Positions 29,568 through 39,329 of a stretch of 64,000 bases of DNA are shown one piece after another. The stretch comes from an uncultured Clostridia bacterium (GTDB lineage Bacteria > Bacillota > Clostridia > Oscillospirales > Acutalibacteraceae): positions 1 to 64,000 of the forward strand of contig CAJFPJ010000005.1 in assembly GCA_904399395.1 (NCBI GenBank), given 5' to 3'. A program made the translations under genes and the position numbers. Positions within the stretch are counted from its first letter, which is position 1. Each line of letters begins with the position of its first letter. The notes beneath the pieces were generated by a model. That model was given only the letters and a program-made list of their open reading frames with translations, was not told the DNA's origin and did not search any database.

Positions 29568-29596
29568 TTGATTATCCATACACTATGTATTATAAT
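29568..29596 (+). promoter_or_regulatory. TetR-gene promoter with palindrome in the spacer
   Basis: TTGATT (29568-29573), 17 nt, TATAAT (29591-29596); ATACA-CTA-TGTAT palindrome in the spacer; ATTGT-AC-ACAAT nearby. Confidence 0.55.
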
Positions 29597-29695
29597 TATA
29601 TGCAAACACACCTCTCGCTTCAATCATCAGATTTTTGTGAAATGAAGGTTATTATACACAGAAGGAAGTCTTTGTCAGAAAGGAGACAGGAGTTT

Positions 29696-30364
29696 ATGAA
29701 TTCGTTGAATATCTTTTCTATTTCCCCTTCAAAAGATCCGGTTGTCCCATCAGAAGCCTCTTCTTCTGCCAAAAGCCCCGCCTCCAAAAAACTGGATCAC
29801 CGCGTTTTGATGACTCGCCGCCTCTTCCGTCAGGCCCTGACCGAACTCCTGCGGCAGAAGCCTTTGCAAAGCATCACCGTAAAGGAACTCTGCCAGAAGG
29901 CTGGCGTCAACCGGGGAACTTTCTATTCTCATTACACTGATATTTTCGCTTTGATGGAGCAAATCGAGGGCGAGGTATCAAGAGAGCTTTCTGACACGCT
30001 GGAAGATTTTACATCCCGCAATCCACAAAGCTCTCCATTTTCCGTCTATACCTCTATCCTGCAATTTTTCCGCAAGAATTCCGATATATGCACGGTTCTC
30101 CTCAGCGGTTACGGAGATCGCAGCTTTTTGGAAAAACTCTTTCAGACCGGCCGGGAATCCTGCACATCCGTTTATGGGGAAATGTTTCCCAGCGCTTCCC
30201 AGGAGCAACTGGAAATGTTTTATACCTTCGTCTCTTCCGGGTGCGTAGGTCTGCTGCGCTACTGGATTGATACCGGAATGGCCCTTCCGGAGGAGTCTTT
30301 GGCAAAATGCTTAGAGTATATGGTGACCGGCTCCCTTCAGTATCTGCAGGCATCCCAATCCTGA
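29696..30364 (+). CDS. TetR/AcrR-family transcriptional regulator
   Basis: LFRQALTELLRQKPLQSITVKELCQKAGVNRGTFYSHYTDIFALMEQIE HTH. Confidence 0.87.
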   Translation: MNSLNIFSISPSKDPVVPSEASSSAKSPASKKLDHRVLMTRRLFRQALTELLRQKPLQSITVKELCQKAGVNRGTFYSHYTDIFALMEQIEGEVSRELSDTLEDFTSRNPQSSPFSVYTSILQFFRKNSDICTVLLSGYGDRSFLEKLFQTGRESCTSVYGEMFPSASQEQLEMFYTFVSSGCVGLLRYWIDTGMALPEESLAKCLEYMVTGSLQYLQASQS

Positions 30365-30545
30365 GCATCAAAGTTCCGGGGTCACGGGATTCCGGAAATC
30401 CGAACGCCTTAAACCGGGCTGGCAGCCGATTTTGCATACAGCATATGGACCATGCAGCCTACAATGCCTCTTGCCCATCCCATCTCCCTCATATCTTGGG
30501 CTCCAGCCGAAATTACCGCTATAAGTTCTAAAAATAGGTATACAT

Positions 30546-30590
30546 GAAAAGCGCCGGGAGTATGGATTTTTCAACTCCCGGCGCTTTTTA
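30546..30590. terminator. Intrinsic terminator
   Basis: AAAAGCGCCGGGAGT...ACTCCCGGCGCTTTTT. Confidence 0.75.
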
Positions 30591-30600
30591 CAGCCACAAT

Positions 30601-31122
30601 TTAAAGTTCTTCTTTGTTTTCAGTGCTTTTCTCCCGCCTGCGCTTTTCTCTGAGGCAGGAAAAAAACGACTTCAGAATTCCGGAGCATTCCTCTTCCAAA
30701 ATGCCGGCTTCCACCTGAGGCCGGTGGTTATAGGGGAGGGAAAAAAGATCTACCACCGATTCGCAAGAGCCAGCCTTGGGATCTCTCGCACCGTAAACCA
30801 GCCGGGGAATCCGGGCATTGATCACCGCCCCGGCACACATGGGGCAGGGCTCCAGCGTCACATACAGCGTGCACTGCCAGAGCCGCCATCCGCCCAAAGC
30901 GCGGCATGCCCCGGCAATAGCCTCCAGCTCAGCATGAGAAAGAGCATTCTTATCCTTTTCTCTGCGGTTCCTTCCCCGAGCTATCACACGCCCCTCATAT
31001 ACTACCACGGCGCCTACAGGCACTTCTCCCTCCGCGGCCGCCTCCTGAGCCAGCAGAAGAGCCTCCCTCATGAAAGCCTCGTCTCCGGCTTGAAGCCCAT
31101 TTGCAGTTCTCTCTGCTTCCAT
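30601..31122 (-). CDS. tadA: tRNA-specific adenosine deaminase
   Basis: FMREALLLAQEAAAEGEVPVGAVVV, HAELEAI, TLEPCPMCAGAVI. Confidence 0.9.
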   Translation of the reverse strand: MEAERTANGLQAGDEAFMREALLLAQEAAAEGEVPVGAVVVYEGRVIARGRNRREKDKNALSHAELEAIAGACRALGGWRLWQCTLYVTLEPCPMCAGAVINARIPRLVYGARDPKAGSCESVVDLFSLPYNHRPQVEAGILEEECSGILKSFFSCLREKRRREKSTENKEEL

Positions 31123-31177
31123 ACTCTTGAGCTCCCTTCCTCTTTCATAGGGATAGTCACAATGCCGCTTAGCAACT

Positions 31178-32386
31178 TTAATACAGAACCATTACGGTTA
31201 GAAAACTGAAAGCTGTATAGACCAAGAAAACGATGCAGCCCGGGTTCAAAAGAAAATCCAGAATCTTCTGCCCTCCGGAGAGAATCCCCCGGCGCCCCAT
31301 CGAAGAAAAGAACCCCTTTTTCAGGAATACCAACAGAATCAAGGAAAGCAATCCCAGCGCCAGAATAGCCAATGTCGCACAGTTTGAAAAGGCATTTGCC
31401 GCCGCAGTCCCCACGCTTACGGCCAGCATGCTCCAGGCGCAGGAAAGCCCATTGTTAATAAAATGCACCGCAACAGGAACCCAGATGCAGTTGGTCCTCA
31501 CCAATAAAAACCCCAGCACCAGGCCGCAAATGAGTGCAAAAACAGATTGAGCCAGATTCCCATGAAAGAGGGAAAAAAGCACAGCAGAGGCCACAACCGC
31601 AAATCCGTCCCCAAACCGCCGGAACATGCGCAGGACAGCACCGCGGAAGAAGAATTCCTCCACCAACGCAGGAAGAACAGCTACAGAGAAAAAATAGAGG
31701 AGCTGCACGGCAGGCTCGGCGCTGACCTCATAAGAGGGAATCACTCCGCTGTAACCCATGGACTGCTGCCACTGAATCACCCATTCCGCCGGGTAATTGG
31801 CCAGTGTGCAAACAAAAGCTCCTAAGCAGACGGCCAGGAATGCCGTGGAAAAAGGCGTTTTTTCCATGGGGACGGCCTCCTGCAAGCAGATACCGTGCAT
31901 TTTCAAAAGTAAAAATGGCGGCAGCACAAGCCCTGTTAGATACGCAAGGCTTTCCGCCAGAAAGAAAAACTCCAGGGGAAGGTAGAATGCAGAGGACCCT
32001 GTGCCGGCTTGGATACCAAAAGCATGGAGCATCTGGGCCAAAAGCGTCATTGTGCAGCTCATGAGGAACGCCGCGGCCAGCATAGTCCAGCAAACCCGGT
32101 TGGAAGTCTTTCGCAGAAGCTTCCCTTCCCATTTCTGCAGTAGCCTGTTTGGCGGCTGAGGACAGAACGCTCCTCTTCCCTCATATTCGGCATCCGATCT
32201 ATATTCCCAGCCATTGGGGCTTTGAGGCACGGTTCCTTCTCCATATGAAACAACCGGCTCACGAGCTTCGTACGCTCCCCAAGGGATAGGGCCGGGGGCC
32301 ACTGGCCGCCTTTCATTTTCATTACAGGTCTGGGAGGGCGGGTCCCAAGACGCATTAGACTTCTGGGGATTGGTATAAGGTTCCAT
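31178..32386 (-). CDS. CPBP-family intramembrane metalloprotease
   Basis: PALVEEFFFRGAVLRMFRRFG and LFSLFHGNLAQ motifs, multiple TM segments. Confidence 0.85.
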   Translation of the reverse strand: MEPYTNPQKSNASWDPPSQTCNENERRPVAPGPIPWGAYEAREPVVSYGEGTVPQSPNGWEYRSDAEYEGRGAFCPQPPNRLLQKWEGKLLRKTSNRVCWTMLAAAFLMSCTMTLLAQMLHAFGIQAGTGSSAFYLPLEFFFLAESLAYLTGLVLPPFLLLKMHGICLQEAVPMEKTPFSTAFLAVCLGAFVCTLANYPAEWVIQWQQSMGYSGVIPSYEVSAEPAVQLLYFFSVAVLPALVEEFFFRGAVLRMFRRFGDGFAVVASAVLFSLFHGNLAQSVFALICGLVLGFLLVRTNCIWVPVAVHFINNGLSCAWSMLAVSVGTAAANAFSNCATLAILALGLLSLILLVFLKKGFFSSMGRRGILSGGQKILDFLLNPGCIVFLVYTAFSFLTVMVLY

Positions 32387-32630
32387 CCTGTATTCCTCTT
32401 TTCCATGAAAATCAGGGGTCAAAGAGAGTGGCTTTTCCACCCGCTGCAATATGCAGAATATAGCTAAATTGTAGCACATAAGCGGTAAGACCCGCAAGAG
32501 AAGGAAAAATTCATAAAAATTCTATGGTCAACGCCCAATTTTTGCAGTATAATAAAAGAATCCGGATTTAGTTGCTTTTCCCAACAAAGTCTCCGGAACA
32601 TTACTAATGAAAGAGACAGGATGTTTACGT

Positions 32631-34046
32631 ATGAAACGATTTGCTTCCCTCTGCGCTGTCCTCCTTCTTGTGGTCTTCTCCGCTCTGCCGGTTTTTGCGG
32701 CGGCCGAAACTTCGGAAGCAGGCAGTTCCTCTCAGGCCTCCTCCACAACAGAGGAAGGCACGGAATACACCATTCCCGATCTGAACATAACCGTGCGGAT
32801 CCCGGATTCCATGTATGTCTTTGAAAAAGATACATTTACTCTCAACGACCCCAATCTTTCCAAGGCAGGCATAACCGATCTGAACGAATTTGCTGCAAAA
32901 TTTACCGATTACAACCTTTTTCTGGATGCCATTTCGGAGGATGCCTCCCTGGAAATAGGCTTTTATAAAAAGGAAACGGATGAAACTCGTTCGTATTACA
33001 ATCTGAAAGATCTTTCTGAAGAGGAATACGATGAATTTCTGAAAAAGATGCAGCCGGATGAAGCCTATCAAGAGGAAAACAATCTGAGCATGCAGGTGGA
33101 AAGCTATGACGATCACCCTGAGACCCGCTTTTTCATCACCCGCATTGAAATGGATAAAAGCGAATCCTATAACCACTCTATCTCAGAGATATGCTATGCC
33201 ACCATCATAAATGGCTATACGCTCACTGTGGATGCCGTGGTGCTCGACGGCAAAATCAGCCCCGAGCAGGAGGCTCTTATAAAGCAGATTGTGGATAGTA
33301 TCCACATTACCAAACTTATAGATAAATCGGAGGCTCAGCTTTCTTCCTCGCTTACTCCGCAGGATTACTTCACGGCTATCGGTTCCTTGATCCTTATCGT
33401 AGGCGTTATTATAGCTCTGATCGTTACCCATATCAGACGCAAGAGAGCGGAACGGGAAAGACGTCTTCTGGCGGATAAACTGGCTCAGTATCGCTTTGAG
33501 GAGCAGGAAAAGCAGGAACAGGCAGAAAAGGAAGGCCGTACCCTCCCCGAACCCGAGACGATCTGCAGCAACCATACGGAGTATTCGGAGGCTGCCGTGC
33601 GCAGCTTTATAGCCTATCATATGTCTCATAGAAGGCTCTCTACCATCCTGATCTATACGGTCGTTTCCATTGCATTTCTTCTCTTCGCAGCCCTCTCCAA
33701 TATGGATACAGTCATGCGGATTCTTATGGCGGCTTTGGCCATTATCATTCTAATTTGGGAATTCCTCATTCCCAGTAAACTGAAAAAGGCGCAGATGGCT
33801 CTCCTTAAGAGTTCTCCCAACAAATATAATGATTATTATTTCCATAAGAGAGATTTCCGCGTAACGGGCATGCAGTCCTCTTCTCTGTATCCCTACTTCC
33901 AGATTACTCATCTTGGCGAAAACAAAGAGTATTTCTTCCTCTATTTTGGGGAAGAAACCGCCTATTATGTTTCAAAGAAAGGCTTTACCGACACCGACGC
34001 AAACGCTTTCCGCGACTTTATCCGGGAACGCATCAAACAGGCCTGA
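32631..34046 (+). CDS. Membrane protein with signal peptide and C-terminal YcxB-like domain
   Basis: Signal MKRFASLCAVLLLVVFSALPVFAA; three later TM segments; C-terminal YFFLYFGEETAYYVSKKGF. Confidence 0.65.
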   Translation: MKRFASLCAVLLLVVFSALPVFAAAETSEAGSSSQASSTTEEGTEYTIPDLNITVRIPDSMYVFEKDTFTLNDPNLSKAGITDLNEFAAKFTDYNLFLDAISEDASLEIGFYKKETDETRSYYNLKDLSEEEYDEFLKKMQPDEAYQEENNLSMQVESYDDHPETRFFITRIEMDKSESYNHSISEICYATIINGYTLTVDAVVLDGKISPEQEALIKQIVDSIHITKLIDKSEAQLSSSLTPQDYFTAIGSLILIVGVIIALIVTHIRRKRAERERRLLADKLAQYRFEEQEKQEQAEKEGRTLPEPETICSNHTEYSEAAVRSFIAYHMSHRRLSTILIYTVVSIAFLLFAALSNMDTVMRILMAALAIIILIWEFLIPSKLKKAQMALLKSSPNKYNDYYFHKRDFRVTGMQSSSLYPYFQITHLGENKEYFFLYFGEETAYYVSKKGFTDTDANAFRDFIRERIKQA

Positions 34047-34152
34047 TTGATCTGAAAGCAGGCATCGCGATTCACCATCCTGCTTTCCGACCTCACTTTC
34101 TGCCCGGTTGAAGAACTTTCATAATCCTGTATCCGAATTCATTCCAACAAAC

Positions 34153-34194
34153 AGCCCCGCAAGAGCTTCGAAAAAGCTCTGCGGGGCGTTTTTC
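34153..34194 (+). terminator. Intrinsic terminator
   Basis: GCCCCGCAAGAGCTT-cgaaa-AAGCTCTGCGGGGC followed by GTTTTTC. Confidence 0.75.
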
Positions 34195-34511
34195 TTGCAC
34201 CAAAAGGCCAGATTTTCCAGCAATATGCCCACACCAGGGAAAAATTTCTGAAAAATGGCGCAAACTATTTCTACACCCGATCCACCCGGTTTCATCTTGA
34301 CGGTATACATGAAAAGCCTTATAATCAAGTTATAATTATTATATTATGTAGTTTCAAATATTGTATTTTTAAATTCAAAATTTCTTGTTTGATCATATAG
34401 TAAGCAAGAAGTCAGAGCTCTGTTATGAAAAATAAAGCACAGGGTATCAGATCCGGCAACAGGGCCTATTGCTGTAAATACAAAACTTGAAAAGAAAATG
34501 GAGAATAACCT

Positions 34512-35363
34512 ATGAATCGAGAAAAAGCCGTCATCCTTGCGGACTCTGGGTGTGATGTGCCCCAAAACCTGCGGGAAAGATATGATATCCGGGTGCTGCC
34601 CTTAAAAATCATTTACCCCGAGGATGAATATCTGGATCAAGTGACTATCACGGCTCAACAGGTCTACGACCGCTTCCCGGAAACACCCAAGACCTCTCTT
34701 CCCGATGGAGAGACGGTTCTAAGTGCGTTGGAAAAGGCCCGGGCGGACGGTTACGAAAAAGCCCTGATCGTCTGTATTTCCTCCGGGCTTTCCGGAACAT
34801 ATTCCATGATCCGCAATTTGTGCGAGGAATACGACGGCATGGAAACCTTCGTGTTGGATACCCGGAATATCTCTATCGGCAGCGGGATGCTGGCCCTTTT
34901 AGCCGCCCGCTGGCTGGAGCAGGGTATCAGCTGGCCCGCTCTTTTGGATGAACTTCCAAAGCAGGTTCCCAATTCCAAGGTTTTTTTCTGCGTGGATACC
35001 CTGGAATATCTTCGCAGGGGCGGCCGTCTGGGCCTTGTGGCCGCCGTTATGGGAACAGCTCTGAAGCTCAAACCCATTATCTCCTGTAACGAAGATGGCG
35101 TATATTATATTGCCGGAAAAACCCTGGGCAGAAAACAATCCATAGACCGGCTGCTGAAAATGGCCGCCGCCTTCGCAGGGGATACGGATCCTTGTGGGCT
35201 GGCCGTTATGAACGGAGCGGCTCCCGAGGAAGCGGAAGCTCTGTGCGCCCCCCTGTTGGAAAAGGTGCCTCTGGGCCGGATCCTTGCTAAGGGGCAGATC
35301 AGCCCGGCGCTCGTGGTCCACACAGGCCCCGGCCTTCTGGGCATCGGGGTTCTCAAACGGTAA
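34512..35363 (+). CDS. DegV family fatty-acid-binding protein
   Basis: ILADSGCDVPQNL, PKTSLPDGE, CISSGLSGTYSM, YLRRGGRLG. Confidence 0.9.
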   Translation: MNREKAVILADSGCDVPQNLRERYDIRVLPLKIIYPEDEYLDQVTITAQQVYDRFPETPKTSLPDGETVLSALEKARADGYEKALIVCISSGLSGTYSMIRNLCEEYDGMETFVLDTRNISIGSGMLALLAARWLEQGISWPALLDELPKQVPNSKVFFCVDTLEYLRRGGRLGLVAAVMGTALKLKPIISCNEDGVYYIAGKTLGRKQSIDRLLKMAAAFAGDTDPCGLAVMNGAAPEEAEALCAPLLEKVPLGRILAKGQISPALVVHTGPGLLGIGVLKR

Positions 35364-35367
35364 TTCC

Positions 35368-35396
35368 TTGACACCTATTTATATTCTAGCTATAAT
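35368..35396 (+). promoter_or_regulatory. Consensus sigma-A promoter of the GNAT leader
   Basis: TTGACA (35368-35373), 17 nt, TATAAT (35391-35396). Confidence 0.8.
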
Positions 35397-35431
35397 ATCA
35401 ACTATAGATAGAGAAAGGCAGGTGAAGCAAT

Positions 35432-35479
35432 ATGATGCATCCAAAAAGAAAAATCAGAATCCATATTGCTTTACCGTGA
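35432..35479 (+). CDS. Putative leader peptide MMHPKRKIRIHIALP
   Basis: ATG...TGA 15-codon ORF with GGTGA SD about 6 nt upstream, inside the leader transcript. Confidence 0.45.
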   Translation: MMHPKRKIRIHIALP

Positions 35480-35552
35480 GAAGAAAACCGGAGGATTTCT
35501 TTCCTTTATACTGCCGCCCTCTCTCACAAATCCATAGATGATACAGCAGTGA

Positions 35553-35585
35553 AAGTGTTTCTGATTTTTCAGAAGCACTTTTTTA
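35553..35585 (+). terminator. Intrinsic terminator inside the leader, upstream of the GNAT gene
   Basis: AAGTGTTTCTGA-TTTT-TCAGAAGCACTT 12-bp stem (one GU) then TTTTTA. Confidence 0.8.
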
Positions 35586-35646
35586 TTGGCGTTTACATCC
35601 TCATACGAACAACAGGCAGGGCGGCTGGAAAAGGAGATAAACAGAT

Positions 35647-36132
35647 ATGAATATGCAAATTATCCGGTACTCATCTTCACAAGAAGTGGTCTTTCGCAGC
35701 CAATTTCTTTCCTATTTTTTGGAAGATCTCAAAATACCTCTTACTCCCCGGCAAGTAAATGAAAAAATTTGCACCTTTCTGCTTCGGCAGGTGGAAAAAG
35801 GGGTCGTTTTCCTGGATCTCTTATACAGGGATGAAACCCCCATCGGTTTTTGTCTTTATCAAATCGACAAAAATGAAAGCGACTGGTGTAAGCGGGAAGG
35901 CTGGGGCTTCATACGGGAGTTCTATATAGAGCAGTCGGAACGCAGACAAAGCTGTGGAACGTATTTGTGCAGGGCTGTAGAAAAGCGGCTCTATGAAATG
36001 GGGGCAAACGATCTTTATCTTACCGCAGACAGCGCCGTTCCTTTCTGGGAAGCCAACGGCTATAGTAAGGAGGGCCCTGCAGATATGGAAGGAATCTTTA
36101 CTTTAAGCAAACGAGCCGGAAAGAGATGTTAA
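35647..36132 (+). CDS. GNAT-family N-acetyltransferase
   Basis: GWGFIREFYIEQSERRQSCGTYLCRAVEKRLYEMGANDLYLTADSAVPFWEANGY. Confidence 0.8.
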   Translation: MNMQIIRYSSSQEVVFRSQFLSYFLEDLKIPLTPRQVNEKICTFLLRQVEKGVVFLDLLYRDETPIGFCLYQIDKNESDWCKREGWGFIREFYIEQSERRQSCGTYLCRAVEKRLYEMGANDLYLTADSAVPFWEANGYSKEGPADMEGIFTLSKRAGKRC

Positions 36133-36305
36133 AAAAGTAACCATTACATATTTTGGGGCCTAAAAAGGGGCTATACAATGTTTTTTCTGGACTATTTATT
36201 CCTCATAGCTTACAATTATAAAAAAGCCCCAAAAGCCCCGGAGTTTCTTCTCGCTTTATGCGAGCGAGCCGATTCTGAAAAAATGCTTGGAGGTCCTCTT
36301 TCTTC

Positions 36306-37250
36306 ATGGAAAATCTTGTTTTCAGCCTAAACGCCACCATGCCCATCTTTCTAACCATGCTCATCGGGCTGGCACTGAAAAAGCTGGGCCTTTTCAGCGA
36401 GAGCTTTGTGAATGTTCTGAATAAATTCGTATTTACGGCAGCTCTGCCCGCTCTTCTTTTCCAGGATATCAGCTCAGCAGATTTTTACGACGTATGGGAT
36501 GGAAAATTTGTCCTTTTCTGCTTCTGCGCCACACTGATCTGCATCTTTGCGGCCATGGGGCTTTCCTTCCTGCTGAAAAACAAAGCTCTTCAAGGGGAAT
36601 TCATCCAGGCCTCCTACCGGAGCTCTGCCGCTATTTTGGGTATCGCCTTTATTCAGAACATTTACGGAAACTCCGGCATGGCCCCCCTTATGATTATCGC
36701 TACCGTTCCTCTTTACAATGTAATGGCCGTAGTTACTCTCAGCTTCTTCAGACCCGACCGCGGGAAATTCAGCAAAGGGCTGCTTCTTTCCACCCTGAGG
36801 GGGATCGTCACCAATCCCATCATTCTGGGGATCCTGGCAGGCATGCTTTGGTCCGTTCTGCGCATCCCCAAACCCGTGATCCTGGATAAAACCGTAGAAA
36901 ACCTGGGCTGCCTGGCCACGCCTTTAGGGCTCATGGCCATGGGCGCCAGCTTTGAGTATAAAAAAGCCTTTTCCAACATAAAGCCCGCCCTTTGCTGCAG
37001 TGTGCTGAAGCTTTTTGTCTTCTGCGCCGTTTTTCTCCCTCTGGCTGTCTTTTTAGGTTTCCGGCAGGAAGCCTTGATCGCCATATTAGTGATGCTGGGC
37101 TCTTCCACCACCGTAAGCTGCTTTATCATGGCCAAAAATATGGGCTATGAAGGAACCCTCACCTCCAGCGCCATTATGATTACCACCTTTTTTAGCGCCT
37201 TTACTCTTACAGGATGGCTCTACCTTTTAAAAACACTGGCCCTGATCTAA
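36306..37250 (+). CDS. AEC-family (auxin efflux carrier-like) transporter
   Basis: MTMLIGLALKKLGLFSESFVNVLNKFVFTAALPALLFQDI; MAKNMGYEGTLTSSAIMITTFFS. Confidence 0.85.
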   Translation: MENLVFSLNATMPIFLTMLIGLALKKLGLFSESFVNVLNKFVFTAALPALLFQDISSADFYDVWDGKFVLFCFCATLICIFAAMGLSFLLKNKALQGEFIQASYRSSAAILGIAFIQNIYGNSGMAPLMIIATVPLYNVMAVVTLSFFRPDRGKFSKGLLLSTLRGIVTNPIILGILAGMLWSVLRIPKPVILDKTVENLGCLATPLGLMAMGASFEYKKAFSNIKPALCCSVLKLFVFCAVFLPLAVFLGFRQEALIAILVMLGSSTTVSCFIMAKNMGYEGTLTSSAIMITTFFSAFTLTGWLYLLKTLALI

Positions 37251-37298
37251 CCGCCCCCCTCTCGGCGGTATCAACCAAGGGCAAAAGGAGGCTTTGTC

Positions 37299-38135
37299 AT
37301 GCAGAATACCTTTTTCGATCGCTCCGGTTCGCAAAAGCTCACGGAGGAAATGCTGGCCGGAGGCAGTCAAAACCAAGTGGCAAAGGCCGGTTCCACCGTC
37401 CACCGCAGGATCCAAGGGCATCCGGCCCTTCACAAATACCTGCTTTATCTGGAAAAAGAAGGCATGGAAGGCGTCCCGCGTTTTTTGGGAATAGATGAAG
37501 AGGGCCGGGAGATTCTCACCTATCTGCCCGGGGAAACCATGGGGCGGGATTTCCCTCCCACTCATCCATGCCTGCATTCCGACGCAACCCTGGCTGCACT
37601 GGGGCGTTTTATGCGCCGGCTCCACGATGCTTCCGCAGGCTTTCTGCCGGAAGCTCTCCGGTTCTCTTGGAAAAGCCCCTTCCCCGACGAACCCTGCGAC
37701 ACTATTTGCCATGGAGACGCCGCTATCTGGAATTTCGTTTTCCAGGGCGGTCTGCCTGTGGGGCTCTTTGATTTCGACCAGGCCCACCCCGGAACACGCC
37801 TGTGGGATCTGACAACCACACTCTTCAGCGCTATCCCGCTTACATACTTCACCTATGATCGCGAAACCCAAGAGATGAGGGAATATAGCCCGGAAAAGGA
37901 TGCCGCAGAGCGCAGGCGTCGGATTCATCTTTTCTTTACATCCTATGGCATTCCCTGCCCACGGAATAGTATTGAACTCACCGCTCTGCGCATTGAAAAA
38001 GATTTCTGCGGCCAAATGCGAGAGGGGGCTGCAGCCGGGGATGAAACCTGTATCCGCATGATCCGGGAGGGGCAGCTGCGTCACTATGAAAAGGTCCTGG
38101 CTCACCTGCGGGAACACGGCGGGGAATGGATATAG
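37299..38135 (+). CDS. Aminoglycoside/choline-kinase-like phosphotransferase
   Basis: CHGDAAIWNFVF (HGDxxxxN catalytic loop), GLFDFDQAHPG. Confidence 0.82.
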   Translation: MQNTFFDRSGSQKLTEEMLAGGSQNQVAKAGSTVHRRIQGHPALHKYLLYLEKEGMEGVPRFLGIDEEGREILTYLPGETMGRDFPPTHPCLHSDATLAALGRFMRRLHDASAGFLPEALRFSWKSPFPDEPCDTICHGDAAIWNFVFQGGLPVGLFDFDQAHPGTRLWDLTTTLFSAIPLTYFTYDRETQEMREYSPEKDAAERRRRIHLFFTSYGIPCPRNSIELTALRIEKDFCGQMREGAAAGDETCIRMIREGQLRHYEKVLAHLREHGGEWI

Positions 38136-38366
38136 AGGCTCGGTTCCCTGCTCGCTGCTCTCTCTTTCCCCTTTCGCCTTCCGGATACACCGCATCCTCC
38201 CAGATTCGGGGGCAGATGGTCTTCCCACACTATTGGGAAATAAAAAGCAAAAAGGAATCCGGGGTTGGAATGTCAAAAAACATTCCGGCCCCGGATTTGT
38301 CATATTTTCAAAAGCGCCGCCTTCCGTATTCCGGCGGCTTACGGGTTTACAGGCTTTAAGCACTTT

Positions 38367-38933
38367 TTATTCTTCGGCCTGTTCCAGCTTTCTGAGCCGG
38401 CGGATGACTTCTGCCGCAGGCAGGCCCATCACGGTGTAATAATCCCCCCGGATCCCCCTAACCAGCACGCAGCCCCGGCCCTGGATGCCATAGGCACCGG
38501 CCTTGTCCATAGGCTCTCCCGTTGCGATATATGCTCGGATTTCCTCTTCCGTAAGAGGATAGAACTCCACCTCTGCTTCGCTTACAAAGGTTTCGCTTCT
38601 CCCCGCTGTGCGCAGGCAGCAACCCGTATACACCCTGTGCACCCTGCTGGAAAGTGCCGAAAGCATAGAAAAGGCCTCCCCCTCCGAAGAAGGCTTTCCC
38701 AAAAGCCGGCCGTCCAAAGCCACAAGCGTATCGGCTCCCAGAACAATATCCCCGGGCCCGGGGGAAACCTCGGCGGCAAATGCCTTGCGCCTTGCTAGCT
38801 CCTGCACAAGCTCCCCGGGGGAAAGCTCCGGCGGCCGGCTCTCATCCCCATAGGAGGGAACCACCTCAAAGCGCTCCCCGGCCATCTGCAGAATTTCCCT
38901 CCTTCTGGGGGAAGCCGACGCCAAATACAGCAT
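38367..38933 (-). CDS. maf: Maf-like nucleotide pyrophosphatase
   Basis: LYLASASPRRREIL, VLGADTLVALDGRLLGKP, DKAGAYGIQGRG. Confidence 0.92.
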   Translation of the reverse strand: MLYLASASPRRREILQMAGERFEVVPSYGDESRPPELSPGELVQELARRKAFAAEVSPGPGDIVLGADTLVALDGRLLGKPSSEGEAFSMLSALSSRVHRVYTGCCLRTAGRSETFVSEAEVEFYPLTEEEIRAYIATGEPMDKAGAYGIQGRGCVLVRGIRGDYYTVMGLPAAEVIRRLRKLEQAEE

Positions 38934-38974
38934 ATACATTCTCCTTTCTTTTCCGTCTCTGAGATGTACCAGCT

Positions 38975-39241
38975 TCAGTCCTTGACGCGGATACGGCTAT
39001 ATACCAGAATGGCGATCAAAAGCAAAATTGCCTGGGCTGTATTCAACTCGATCCGGGCTCCAAACGTGAAGTTTACGATAGCCAGATCCAAAGTTGTGGG
39101 ATCCAGCCCGAAGGAAGCGGAAAGAGAAAGCCAATCCAGAAACGCTACATTGGCGCATACATCCCCCAGAACTTTTCCCAGCACTACCGCCAGTAAGAGC
39201 AAAACAATCAAAAGCAGTGTTTTCACTAAATTTCGTTTCAT
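38975..39241 (-). CDS. DUF4321-like small membrane protein
   Basis: 88 aa with two TM segments; recognised family pattern and position next to maf. Confidence 0.6.
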   Translation of the reverse strand: MKRNLVKTLLLIVLLLLAVVLGKVLGDVCANVAFLDWLSLSASFGLDPTTLDLAIVNFTFGARIELNTAQAILLLIAILVYSRIRVKD

Positions 39242-39329
39242 GCGTCTTCAGATCCCCCTGTCAGCCTGTTTATCTATTTATCCGTTGGCCAGTCTACCTT
39301 AAAGATGCCACCATGCGGCTCTTATCGCT

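Noticed and set aside
37227-38363. 378-aa minus-strand ORF
   Set aside because: Antisense to the phosphotransferase gene, which has the HGDxxxxN catalytic loop.
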